Assembly (NCBI GenBank): GCA_963830385.1
Contig: CAWHMD010000002.1
Span: 1,116,001 to 1,180,000, forward strand
From: Bog-532 sp963830385
GTDB taxonomy: Bacteria; Actinomycetota; Actinomycetes; Streptosporangiales; Streptosporangiaceae
Reading direction: 5' to 3'
Length of the DNA: 64,000 bases
The notes beneath the pieces were generated by a model that did not search any database, was not told the DNA's origin, and saw nothing but the letters and a program-made list of their open reading frames with translations. The position numbers and the translations under genes were made by a program. This document shows, one piece after another, positions 20,334 to 29,757 of the stretch. Each line of letters opens with the position of its first letter. Within the stretch, counting starts at the first letter, position 1.

Positions 20334-21513
20334 CCGGCAGCGAGGACAGGCTGCGGACCAGCAGGCTGCCCCGCCAGTGCAGGTCACCGGGCTCGCCGGC
20401 CAGGGCCAGGGCGGGGAACCGGCTGAGCAGGCGGCCGATGGCGATCTGCCCCTCCAGCCGGGCCAGCGGCGCGCCCACGCAGTAGTGCGGGCCGTGCCCG
20501 AAGGCCAGGTGGCCGCCGGGCGGCCGGGTCAGGTCGAGCACGTCCGGGTCGGCGTAGACGTCCCGGTCGCGGTTGGCGGCCAGCAGCGAGATCAGGACCA
20601 GCTCGTCGGCCGGGATGATCGCGTCCCCGGCCGCCACCGGCTCGGTGGTGAACCGCACGGTGGCGATGTGGATGGACCCCTCGTACCGCAGGAATTCCTC
20701 GATCGCGGCGGGCAGCAGCGCGGGAGCGGCGCACAGCCGGGCCAGCTCGGCCGGGTGCCGCAGCAGCGCCAGCACCCCGTTGCCGATCAGGCTGACCATC
20801 TTCTCCAGCCCCGCCACCAGCAGCAGGAAGGCCATCCGGACGAGCTCGTCGGGCCACAGCGCGCCCTCCGGGCTGGTCTGGTGGACCAGATCCGACAGCA
20901 GGTCATCGGCGGGTGAGACCCGCTTGGCGTCGATCAGCGCGGTCAGATAGGCGGAGACGCTGCGCTCGGACTCCCGGGCCACGTCCGGCGGCACCGACGA
21001 GACGATGGCCTTGGACCAGCGGCGGAAGTCGTTGCGGTCGGCGGCCGGGACCCCGAGCAGTTCGCAGATCACGGTGACCGGCAGCGGGACCGCGTAGTCC
21101 TCGATCAGGTCGGCCGGGCCGTCCGGGGGCAGCCGGTCGAGCAGGTCGTCGGCGATCTGCTCGATCCGCGGCCGCAGCCGCGCCACCGTCCGCGCGGTGA
21201 ACGCCCGGTCGACCAGCGAGCGGAGCCGGGTGTGGGCGGGCGGGTCGGTGTTGAGCATGTGCGCCGACAGCGGCGACTCGTACGGGCCGGCCGGGCCGGG
21301 CAGCAGCGCCCGGACGCCGAAGAAGTCTGTACTCAGCCGGGGATCGGCGAGCAGCGCCCGGGCCTCGTCGTAGCCGGTGATCAGCCACACCGGCTCACCG
21401 CCGGTCATCACCGCCCGTTGTACCGGGGCGGCCTGCCGCAGCCGCCGGTAAACGGACCACGGATCCTGTACAAATGCGCGATTGAGCGCGGTGAGCTCGC
21501 CGGTCTGCTGCAT
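20320..21513 (-). CDS. Cytochrome P450 with atypical I-helix
   Basis: This 397-residue class I bacterial P450 has the heme-thiolate loop FGHGPHYCVGAPLARLE, the K-helix IEEFLRYEG (ExxR) and the meander LAANRDRDVYADPDVLDL. The start at 21513 follows GGGAG; an upstream in-frame ATG at 21555 lacks one. In the I-helix the usual AGHETT is AGLEKM, so the Glu is kept but the oxygen-activating Thr is gone, as in some macrolide hydroxylases that use substrate or water instead. No ferredoxin gene is adjacent. The substrate is unknown; the motif context VAGxExxVSLIGNG resembles the CYP107 group. Confidence 0.9.
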   Translation of the reverse strand: MQQTGELTALNRAFVQDPWSVYRRLRQAAPVQRAVMTGGEPVWLITGYDEARALLADPRLSTDFFGVRALLPGPAGPYESPLSAHMLNTDPPAHTRLRSLVDRAFTARTVARLRPRIEQIADDLLDRLPPDGPADLIEDYAVPLPVTVICELLGVPAADRNDFRRWSKAIVSSVPPDVARESERSVSAYLTALIDAKRVSPADDLLSDLVHQTSPEGALWPDELVRMAFLLLVAGLEKMVSLIGNGVLALLRHPAELARLCAAPALLPAAIEEFLRYEGSIHIATVRFTTEPVAAGDAIIPADELVLISLLAANRDRDVYADPDVLDLTRPPGGHLAFGHGPHYCVGAPLARLEGQIAIGRLLSRFPALALAGEPGDLHWRGSLLVRSLSSLPVTLG

Positions 21514-21555
21514 ATCGCGCTCCCTTTCCCCCGGGGAACTGATAGCACGGTGCAT

Positions 21556-22215
21556 TCAGCCAATTCTTTTCGCCCGAAAATATTTTTTTATTTGCCGGAA
21601 GCCGGAAAACATATGTCACGAAAAACCCGGGCCCGGCGGACCCCGCCTCCGCCGGCCCCGGATGCCCCTGCTTAGGGCGATCCGACTCGAACACGATACC
21701 GGCGCCGGCCGTGATCTGCCGGGTGGCTTCACTACCAGGATAAGGACAATCCAGCCGGGCCCGGCGACCGTATGAACTGATTTGCCGACCACCCGCTCCG
21801 GTCGGCCGGCAAGGGCGGAACGCTCAATAATTTACCAGGTCTGCGATTCACGGTAACAATGGTGACGGGATTTCGGTGATCTCACCGAAAAGGCACGCCG
21901 CCCACCCGGCGAACCGCGGCCGGATGTCCCGGCCGGTGTTTGGCGACGGTATACGCACACGATTGCGTAACGGAGCGTAGCCGCATCGTGAGCGAGTGCG
22001 GCTGACCTGGCTCTCCGCCCTTCCGATGGCCCGGTGAAGTCGTCAGGTCATCGGCCATTTAGGCAGAATCAATTCCAAAGGTCTTGAATGTGCCTATCTT
22101 GACCATTGAGACGCCGCGCCGCGGGGGGCGACACGGCCGGCTCTGGAACGGCGGGCAGCGGGGGCGCTGCCCGGCGGACCACGTCTCCAGCACGGGGAAA
22201 GGACACGGGGAAGCG
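21556..22215. promoter_or_regulatory. Divergent P450/XRE intergenic region with three dyads
   Basis: The 700-base space between the P450 start and the XRE start is locally AT-rich at 21560-21600. It holds an almost perfect palindrome, TTTCGGTGATCTCACCGAAA at 21871-21890 (nine-base arms around TC), a strong operator candidate. Two hairpins are also present: GCCGACC/GGTCGGC (21784-21806) and AGCCGCA/TGCGGCT (21979-22003). No gene is supported within it. Confidence 0.5.
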
Positions 22216-23118
22216 ATGCCGATGCCGGTATCCGCAGACGCCGGGGGCGCCACCGCAGGTCGCGGTGCGCAGGCCCGGCGGCGGGAGTTCGCCGCCTTCC
22301 TGCGCAGCCGCCGCGAACGGATCAGCCCGGAAGCAGTCGGGATCCGGGCCACCGACCGGCGCCGCACGCCCGGGCTCCGCCGCGAGGAGGTCGCGGAGCT
22401 GGCCGCGGTCGGGGTGACCTGGTACACCTGGCTGGAGCAGGGACGGCCGGTCCGCGCGTCCGCGCAGGTGCTGCAGGCCATCGCCGACGCGCTGCTGCTC
22501 GACCCGAACGAGCGGGCCTACCTGTTCACGGTGGCCGAGGTGGCGCTGCCACCCACCCAGGCGCTGGCCGGGCAGCAGGACCGGGACATCCCCCCGTTCC
22601 TGCCCGCGCTGCTCCGCCAGCTCGACCCGTTCCCGGCCGCGGTCCAGAACGCCCGCTGGGACGTGCTGGCGTTCAACCGCGCCTTCGACGGGCTGCTCGG
22701 CCTGGGCAAGCTGCCTCCGTCGCAGCGGAACGCGCTGATGCTGTACTTCACCGATCCCGACCGGCCCCGGCAGTGGCTGGAGTGGGAGGAGCACGCGCCC
22801 CGCCTGGTCAGCATGTTCCGCACCACGATGGCCCGGCACGTGAGCGACCCGGACTGGCAGCAGCTGCTGGACCGGCTGCGGCAGGCCTCGCCGTTGTTCG
22901 ACCGGCTCTGGCAGCAGCACGAGGTCGGGGTGTACGGCAACCTGCCCAAGCACTTCCGGCACCCGGACGTCGGCGAGCTCAGCCTGATCCGCTTCCACCT
23001 GTGGGCCGAGCCCCGGGAGGACGGGCTGCTGGCGGTGGGCTACACCCCGGCCGACCCGGACACCGAGGTAAAGCTGCGCCGTCTGCTCCCGCTCGCGACC
23101 GCGGAAGCGGTGTCGTAA
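22216..23118 (+). CDS. XRE-family regulator with MmyB-like ligand domain
   Basis: The 300-residue protein has an N-terminal XRE helix-turn-helix (FAAFLRSRRERISPEAVG...RTPGLRREEVAELAAVGVTWYTWLEQGR) and a PAS-like MmyB C-terminal domain (VQNARWDVLAFNRAFDGLLG...NALMLYFTDPD...VSMFRTTMARHVSDPDW...LIRFHLWAEPREDGLLAVGYTPAD). This architecture is common in actinobacteria, where these proteins bind fatty-acid-like ligands and often regulate an adjacent transporter or oxidoreductase. The convergent MFS gene downstream is the likely partner. GGGGAAG precedes the ATG at 22216. Confidence 0.9.
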   Translation: MPMPVSADAGGATAGRGAQARRREFAAFLRSRRERISPEAVGIRATDRRRTPGLRREEVAELAAVGVTWYTWLEQGRPVRASAQVLQAIADALLLDPNERAYLFTVAEVALPPTQALAGQQDRDIPPFLPALLRQLDPFPAAVQNARWDVLAFNRAFDGLLGLGKLPPSQRNALMLYFTDPDRPRQWLEWEEHAPRLVSMFRTTMARHVSDPDWQQLLDRLRQASPLFDRLWQQHEVGVYGNLPKHFRHPDVGELSLIRFHLWAEPREDGLLAVGYTPADPDTEVKLRRLLPLATAEAVS

Positions 23119-24475
23119 CGGCTGGGCCGGCCCTGGTGACCGCGAACCGGACGGCCCCAGCCGCGGCCACCGCCGCGCCGACCCCCCAGGCCAGGTCGGG
23201 CGGCGGGTGGCCGGGGCCCGGCAGCCCGCTGGTGAACGACGCGATCAGCAGCAGCACGGCGATCCCGAGCGCGGTACCCAGCTGAGCCGCGGTGTTGATG
23301 ACGCCCGACGCGCTGCCCCGCCAGCGCTCGCTGACGTCGGTGCCCAGGCCGGTGGCGGCGACCGACGACAGCCCGATGCCCAGGCCCGCGGCGGCCGCGC
23401 AGACCGGTACCGCCCAGGCCGAGCGGACGGCCGGGATGAGCGCGGCGTCGGCCACCGCGATGATCGCCAGCCCGGCCGCCACCACCCGCGGCGCGGACCA
23501 GCGGCGCAGCCCGGCCGCGGCGGCGGCCGACCCGGCGATGACCAGCAGGCTGAACGGCAGCAGGGTAGCGGCCGCCTCGATCGGCGTGCGGTGCAGGGTG
23601 TCCTGCAGGTACAAGGTGACCAGCGTGATCACCGAGCTGGTGGTGGCGGTGTTGAGGAAGCCCCCGAGCGTCCCCTGGCGAAGCGTCCGGATGCGCAGCA
23701 GCGGGGCCGGCAGCAACGGCGCGGCCGCCCGGCGGTCGACCGCCACGAACCCGGCCGCCAGGACCAGGCTGGCCCCCAGCAGCAGCCCGCCCGCCAGCCG
23801 GCCGGTGGGCTCGGCGATGAGGGTGGTACCGACCACGAACGCCATCACCGCAGCGGTGAAAATGGCCGATCCGGCCAGGTTGAGCGAGGTCGCCAGCCGG
23901 CCGTCGGCCCCGGCGGGCACCGAGATCACGATGGCGGCGGCCAGCGCGGCCGCCAGCGGCAGGTAGGCCCAGAACACGAACCGCCAGCTGGCCAGGTCGG
24001 TGACGATGCCGCCGATCACGAAACCGCTGGCGCCGGCGGCGGCCCCGGCCGCGCTCCAGGCGGCGATCGCCCGCTGCCGGGCTGGCCCCTCCTCGGTCAC
24101 CGTGGTCAGCAGCCTCAGCGCGGACGGCACCGACGCGGCCGCGGCCGCCCCCTGCAGGCAACGGCCCGCGGTCAGCGCGGCCACCGAGGAGGCGGTGGCC
24201 GCCACCACCCCGCCAGCGGCGAGCACCCCCAGGTTGACCAGGATCGTCCGGCGGTGGCCGAAGCGGTCGCCGAGCCGGGCGCCCAGCATCAGCAGGCCGC
24301 CGAAGAACATCGAGTACCCGGTGGCCACCAGCGTGCTGGACGACGGCGACGCGTGCAGGCTGGCGATCATGGCGGGCAGCGCGGTGACGACCACCGTCAC
24401 CCCGAGCACGTCGACGAACTGCACCAGGCAGAGTGCGGTGACCGCGAGGGCCGGGGCGGACCGCGGGTGGCTCAC
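22979..24475 (-). CDS. MFS multidrug-type exporter, tail overlaps the XRE gene
   Basis: This 498-residue protein is polytopic, probably with 14 segments (DHA2 type). MFS motif A is visible as GARLGDRFGHRRTILV after the second segment, and motif C-like ASGFVIGGIVTDLASWRFVF. It starts at a GTG with only weak ribosome-site support. Its hydrophobic body ends near AGAVRFAVTRAG; the last 45 or so residues are Pro/Ala/Gly-rich and are antisense to the end of the XRE gene over 140 bases. That tail may reflect a lost stop codon. The substrate is unknown. Confidence 0.85.
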   Translation of the reverse strand: MSHPRSAPALAVTALCLVQFVDVLGVTVVVTALPAMIASLHASPSSSTLVATGYSMFFGGLLMLGARLGDRFGHRRTILVNLGVLAAGGVVAATASSVAALTAGRCLQGAAAAASVPSALRLLTTVTEEGPARQRAIAAWSAAGAAAGASGFVIGGIVTDLASWRFVFWAYLPLAAALAAAIVISVPAGADGRLATSLNLAGSAIFTAAVMAFVVGTTLIAEPTGRLAGGLLLGASLVLAAGFVAVDRRAAAPLLPAPLLRIRTLRQGTLGGFLNTATTSSVITLVTLYLQDTLHRTPIEAAATLLPFSLLVIAGSAAAAAGLRRWSAPRVVAAGLAIIAVADAALIPAVRSAWAVPVCAAAAGLGIGLSSVAATGLGTDVSERWRGSASGVINTAAQLGTALGIAVLLLIASFTSGLPGPGHPPPDLAWGVGAAVAAAGAVRFAVTRAGPAVTTPLPRSRAGADGAALPRCPGRPGCSPPPAARPPGARPTGGSGSG

Positions 24476-24518
24476 CCCGGGTGGTTACCCGCTGACCGGG
24501 CGGGCTAACGCGAGCGGG

Positions 24519-24947
24519 TCAGGCCGGGCTGGTGTGCCGTACCCGGCGGCGCAGGTCGCCGTGGCCGCTGTCGAAGCCGTGGGCAACCAGCCAGGCGGTC
24601 ATCCAGGCCGGGTCCGGGTGGCTGCTGGGCACCACGTTGTAGATGTAGTTGATACCGCGGGCGGCCGCCTCCGCCTCCAGGTGGTTGACGATGAACGCGC
24701 CCAGGCCGGCCCCGCGCCGGGCCGGGTCGACCAGGAAGGTGATCTCCGCGTCGCCCCACTCGCTGTCCAGCCAGCCGTAACCGGCCACGGTGCCGTCGTC
24801 GTCGCTGACGTGCCACCACTCGTTGGCCATCGGCTCACCCGGGGCCGGCCGGTCGAAGCCGACCGCGGCCAGCTCGGCCGGGCCGAACATCCGCTGCTTA
24901 CCGGCGTCCCAGCGGGGCGTGTCCTCTTTTTCCCAGTGCAGGCCCAT
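24519..24947 (-). CDS. GNAT-family acetyltransferase in the box operon
   Basis: A 142-residue GNAT domain: GYGWLDSEWGDAEITFLVDPARRGAGLGAFIVNHLEAEAAARG contains the acetyl-CoA loop RRGAGLG. The start is ATG 24947 with GGGGAGA upstream. It lies 20 bases after the benzoate-CoA ligase and shares its strand. Acetyltransferases in such operons can acylate the lysine of acyl-CoA ligases to control activity, but that role here is inference from position. Confidence 0.85.
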   Translation of the reverse strand: MGLHWEKEDTPRWDAGKQRMFGPAELAAVGFDRPAPGEPMANEWWHVSDDDGTVAGYGWLDSEWGDAEITFLVDPARRGAGLGAFIVNHLEAEAAARGINYIYNVVPSSHPDPAWMTAWLVAHGFDSGHGDLRRRVRHTSPA

Positions 24948-24967
24948 CACGTCTCCCCTGGCACGGA

Positions 24968-26569
24968 TTACTTCGGCACGGCTTCGGACGGCGGGTCGCT
25001 GGGCACCAGCACGGTGCTGGCCATCCGGCGCAGCTCGACCCGGCGGATCTTGCCGGTGGCGGTGGTGGGGTAGCCGGGCACGAACACCACCTTGCGGGGC
25101 CGCTTGAACGACGGCAGCCCCTGGCGGCAGAACTCGATCAGGTCGTCCTCGGTCACCGACCGGCCGTTCTCGAGCACCACGTAGGCGACCGGTTTCTCCA
25201 GGCCGTTGGTGTCCGGGGCGGCGACCACCACGGCCTGGGCCACCGCTTCGTGGGCCAGCAGGCGGCCCTCGACCTCGGCCGGGCTGACCCAGATGCCGGA
25301 CGCCTTCAGCATGTCGCCCGTGCGGCCCAGGCAGGCGTAGTAGCCGTCGGGGTCCTGGACGTAGGTGTCGCCGGTCCGCAGCCACTCGCCCTGGAACACC
25401 TGGCGCGAGGTGTCGTACCGGGACCAGTAGCCGGTGGCGGTGGACGCGCCGCGGACGAACAGCGTGCCGGGGGTGCCGGGCGGCACGTCCTGGCCGCTCT
25501 CGTCGAGCAGGCGCAGGTCGTAACCGGGCACCGCGACCCCGGTGGTGCCCGCCTTGACCTGGCCCGGCCGGTTGGACAGGAAGATGTGCAGCATCTCGGT
25601 CATGCCGATGCCGTCGAGGATGTCCACCCCGAAGTGGGAGGTCCACCGCTGGTAGAGCGCGGCCGGCAGGGCCTCGCCGGCCGAGGCGGCCAGCCGGACC
25701 CCGGCCAGCGCGCCGGCCGGCAGCCCGGCTCGCAGCATGTTGGCGAAGAACGTCGGGCCGGCGAAGAACAAGGTGGCCCCGTACTTGGCGGCCGCGTCGG
25801 CGATCACGTCCGGCCGGGACGGGCTGGGCTCCAGCACCGCGGTCGCCCCGGCCGAGAGCGGGAACAGCAGCGAGTTGCCGAGCCCGTAGGCGAAGAACGC
25901 CTTGGCTGCCGACAGGCACCGGTCCTCGGGCCGGATGCCGAGCACCTGGCGGCCGTAGGTCTCGCACACCACCTCGATCGCGGCCTGGCGGTGCATGGCC
26001 GCCTTGGCCGTGCCGGTGGTGCCCGAGGTGTAGAGCCAGAACGCGGGCGAGTCGGGGCCGGTCGGGTACACGGTATCGTCGGCCGGCCCGGAGGCCAGCT
26101 CACCCAGCCGGTGCACCGGCACCGGCGCACTGTGCTGCCCGGTTTCGGCCAAGGCGGTGTCGGCCAGGATCCCGGTCAGCTCCGGGGCGGCGGCGGCCGC
26201 CCCGATCGCGACCGGGCCGAACTCGGAGGTGACGGCCAGGAAGCGGGCCCGGGAGTCGCGCAGCAGCTCGGCCACCCCGTCGGCGTGCAGCATGGTCGAC
26301 ACCGGCACCGGGACCGCGCCGATCCGCATGGCGGCCAGGTACACCACCACGAACTGCGGCGAGTCGGCCATCAGCATCAGCACCCGCTGCTCGGGCTGCA
26401 GGCCGAGCGTGCGCAGCCCGGCCGCGGTCCGGCACACCTGGTCGTGCAGCCCCGCGTAGCTGAGGTCACCGGCCGCCCCGGTCAGCGCGATCCGCGGCGC
26501 GTCCCCGGCGGCCAGCCGCCGGTCGAGCAGGTACTCACAAGCGTTGAAGAGCTGCACGCTGCGCTCCAC
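24968..26569 (-). CDS. bclA: Benzoate-CoA ligase
   Basis: This 533-residue ANL-superfamily enzyme has AFWLYTSGTTGTAKAAMH (AMP-binding P-loop), the benzoate-ligase-like block AKAFFAYGLGNSLLFPLSAGATAV, DGIGMTEMLHIFLSN, RTGDTYVQDPDGYYACLGRTGDMLKASG and the C-terminal catalytic Lys in PTTATGKIRR. It activates benzoate to benzoyl-CoA for BoxB. The frame opens at a GTG (26569); a second GTG at 26557 has GGAG six bases upstream and is equally plausible. It is 31 bases from boxB. A 4-hydroxybenzoate or aminobenzoate specificity cannot be excluded. Confidence 0.9.
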   Translation of the reverse strand: MERSVQLFNACEYLLDRRLAAGDAPRIALTGAAGDLSYAGLHDQVCRTAAGLRTLGLQPEQRVLMLMADSPQFVVVYLAAMRIGAVPVPVSTMLHADGVAELLRDSRARFLAVTSEFGPVAIGAAAAAPELTGILADTALAETGQHSAPVPVHRLGELASGPADDTVYPTGPDSPAFWLYTSGTTGTAKAAMHRQAAIEVVCETYGRQVLGIRPEDRCLSAAKAFFAYGLGNSLLFPLSAGATAVLEPSPSRPDVIADAAAKYGATLFFAGPTFFANMLRAGLPAGALAGVRLAASAGEALPAALYQRWTSHFGVDILDGIGMTEMLHIFLSNRPGQVKAGTTGVAVPGYDLRLLDESGQDVPPGTPGTLFVRGASTATGYWSRYDTSRQVFQGEWLRTGDTYVQDPDGYYACLGRTGDMLKASGIWVSPAEVEGRLLAHEAVAQAVVVAAPDTNGLEKPVAYVVLENGRSVTEDDLIEFCRQGLPSFKRPRKVVFVPGYPTTATGKIRRVELRRMASTVLVPSDPPSEAVPK

Positions 26570-26600
26570 TTTTCCGTATAGAACTTTCCGTAAAGACGGC

Positions 26601-28016
26601 CTAGGCGAGATGGACGTAGTCGTAGTCGAACGGCTGCCCGTTGATCCCGTTGCGGGGCGGCGCGATCCAGGCCGCGATCTTGCCGCGCTCGTGCACCGGC
26701 TGCATCAGCGAGCGGACGTGCGTCTTGTCCACGTCGGTCGGCAGCCACTGGGCGCTGCGCCGGGACCACTCGTCGGCCGGCAGCAGCTCGCCGTCCGGGC
26801 TGGCCTCGACGCCGGCGAACGCCCCGACCTTGCGGTTGAACGCCACGTGCGGGAGCTTCAGCCGGTGCGCCAGGCCCGCCTCGGCCAGGATCTTGTTCCA
26901 GCGCTTGACCCCGCCCTGGCAGTCGGCGATGTACTCGCGCCGCAGGTCGGTGTTGAGGCCGGTCAGCGCGCTCACCTCGGTCTGCCCGATCTGGCCGTCG
27001 TCCAGCGAATCGACCATGATCGCGTCGTCGGTCAGCCGGTGGTCGTCCTTGCGCCGTTCTTCCATCCAGCGGCCCTTCAGCCCCGCGGTGTAGTAGTTGG
27101 CCACGTTAGTGGACGTCTCGCCGCCGAACAGGTCGAGGGACACGCTGTAGTGGAAGTTCAGGTACTTCTGGATCATCGGCAGCGGGACCACCCCGAGCGC
27201 GGCCACGTCGTCGGTGTCGTTCTCGACCATGACCTGGGCGGTCCGGCTGACCACCCGGTCCACCCCGGTGGTGCCCACCATCATGTGGTGGGCCTCCTCC
27301 TTGAGCATGAACTCACAGGTCCGGGACAGCGGGTCGAACGCGCTCTCCTTCAGCGTGCCGAGCTGGTACTTGCCATCCCGGTCGGTGAAGTAGGTGAACA
27401 TGTAGAACGACAGCCAGTCGGGGGTCTCCTCGTTGAACGCGCCGAGGATGCGGGGGGAGTCCTCGCTGCCGGAGTTGCGGTGCAGCAGCTCCTCGGCCTC
27501 CTCGCGGCCCTCGCGGCCGAAGTAGGCGTGCAGCAGGTAGACCATGGCCCACAGGTGGCGCCCCTCTTCCACGTTGACCTGGAACAGGTTGCGCAGGTCG
27601 TACAGGGACGGCGCGGTGGCCCCCAGGTTGCGCTGCTGCTCGACGCTGGCCGGCTCGGTGTCGCCCTGGATGACGAGCAGCCGCTGCAGGTCGGCGCGGT
27701 ACTCGCCGGGGACCTTCTGCCAGGCGGGCTCACCCATGTGCTGCCCGAACGCGATGCGGCGGTCCTGGGCGCGCTCGGCCAGGAAGATGCCCCATCGGTA
27801 GTCCTTCATGGCCACGTGCCCGAAGTGGGCCCAGCCCTCCCGGCCCACGTTGACCGCGGTGCGCAGGTATACGTCCTGGGTCGGCAGGGTCGGGCCCATC
27901 GACTCCCACCAGTTCAGGAAGTTCGGCTGCCAGGACTCCAGGGCCCGCTGCAGCCGCCGGTCCTCGCGCAGCGCGACGTTGTTGGGGATCTTCTCGGTGT
28001 AATCGGGCGCTGTCAT
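26601..28016 (-). CDS. boxB: Benzoyl-CoA 2,3-epoxidase, diiron subunit BoxB
   Basis: The 471-residue protein aligns by eye with BoxB end to end: NFLNWWESMGPTLPTQDVYLRTAV, FGHVAMKDYRWGIF, FQVNVEEGRHLWAMVYLLHAYFG, EFMLKEEAHHMMVGTTGVDRV and the C-terminal PFDYDYVHLA. EEGRH and EEAHH supply diiron ligands. BoxB epoxidises benzoyl-CoA with electrons from the reductase BoxA. No boxA or similar flavoprotein is in this window. It starts five bases after boxC. The 31 bases downstream contain a direct repeat of TTTCCGTA spaced 14-15 bases. Confidence 0.95.
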   Translation of the reverse strand: MTAPDYTEKIPNNVALREDRRLQRALESWQPNFLNWWESMGPTLPTQDVYLRTAVNVGREGWAHFGHVAMKDYRWGIFLAERAQDRRIAFGQHMGEPAWQKVPGEYRADLQRLLVIQGDTEPASVEQQRNLGATAPSLYDLRNLFQVNVEEGRHLWAMVYLLHAYFGREGREEAEELLHRNSGSEDSPRILGAFNEETPDWLSFYMFTYFTDRDGKYQLGTLKESAFDPLSRTCEFMLKEEAHHMMVGTTGVDRVVSRTAQVMVENDTDDVAALGVVPLPMIQKYLNFHYSVSLDLFGGETSTNVANYYTAGLKGRWMEERRKDDHRLTDDAIMVDSLDDGQIGQTEVSALTGLNTDLRREYIADCQGGVKRWNKILAEAGLAHRLKLPHVAFNRKVGAFAGVEASPDGELLPADEWSRRSAQWLPTDVDKTHVRSLMQPVHERGKIAAWIAPPRNGINGQPFDYDYVHLA

Positions 28017-28021
28017 CGTGG

Positions 28022-29698
<1,677 letters not shown>

Positions 29699-29729
29699 GA
29701 TCGTCCTCTGTGGGAGCCAGTCATTCCAT

Positions 29730-29757
29730 GTTCTACGTTTGTGAGTAGATTCGTCAA
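29730..29757 (-). promoter_or_regulatory. Candidate promoter for boxCB with an overlapping dyad
   Basis: Read on the minus strand, TTGACG (29757-29752) and TAGAAC (29735-29730) are spaced by 16 bases and lie 32 bases from the boxC ATG. On the plus strand an inverted repeat CTAC-N8-GTAG occupies 29733-29748 between the two hexamers, a position suited to a repressor such as PaaX. Confidence 0.4.

Noticed and set aside
26568..26600. Match to the purine 15-bp operator before the benzoate ligase gene
   Set aside because: TTTCCGTATAGAA and TTTCCGTAAAG share only one arm with the consensus, are direct rather than inverted, and are about 14 bases apart rather than 21.
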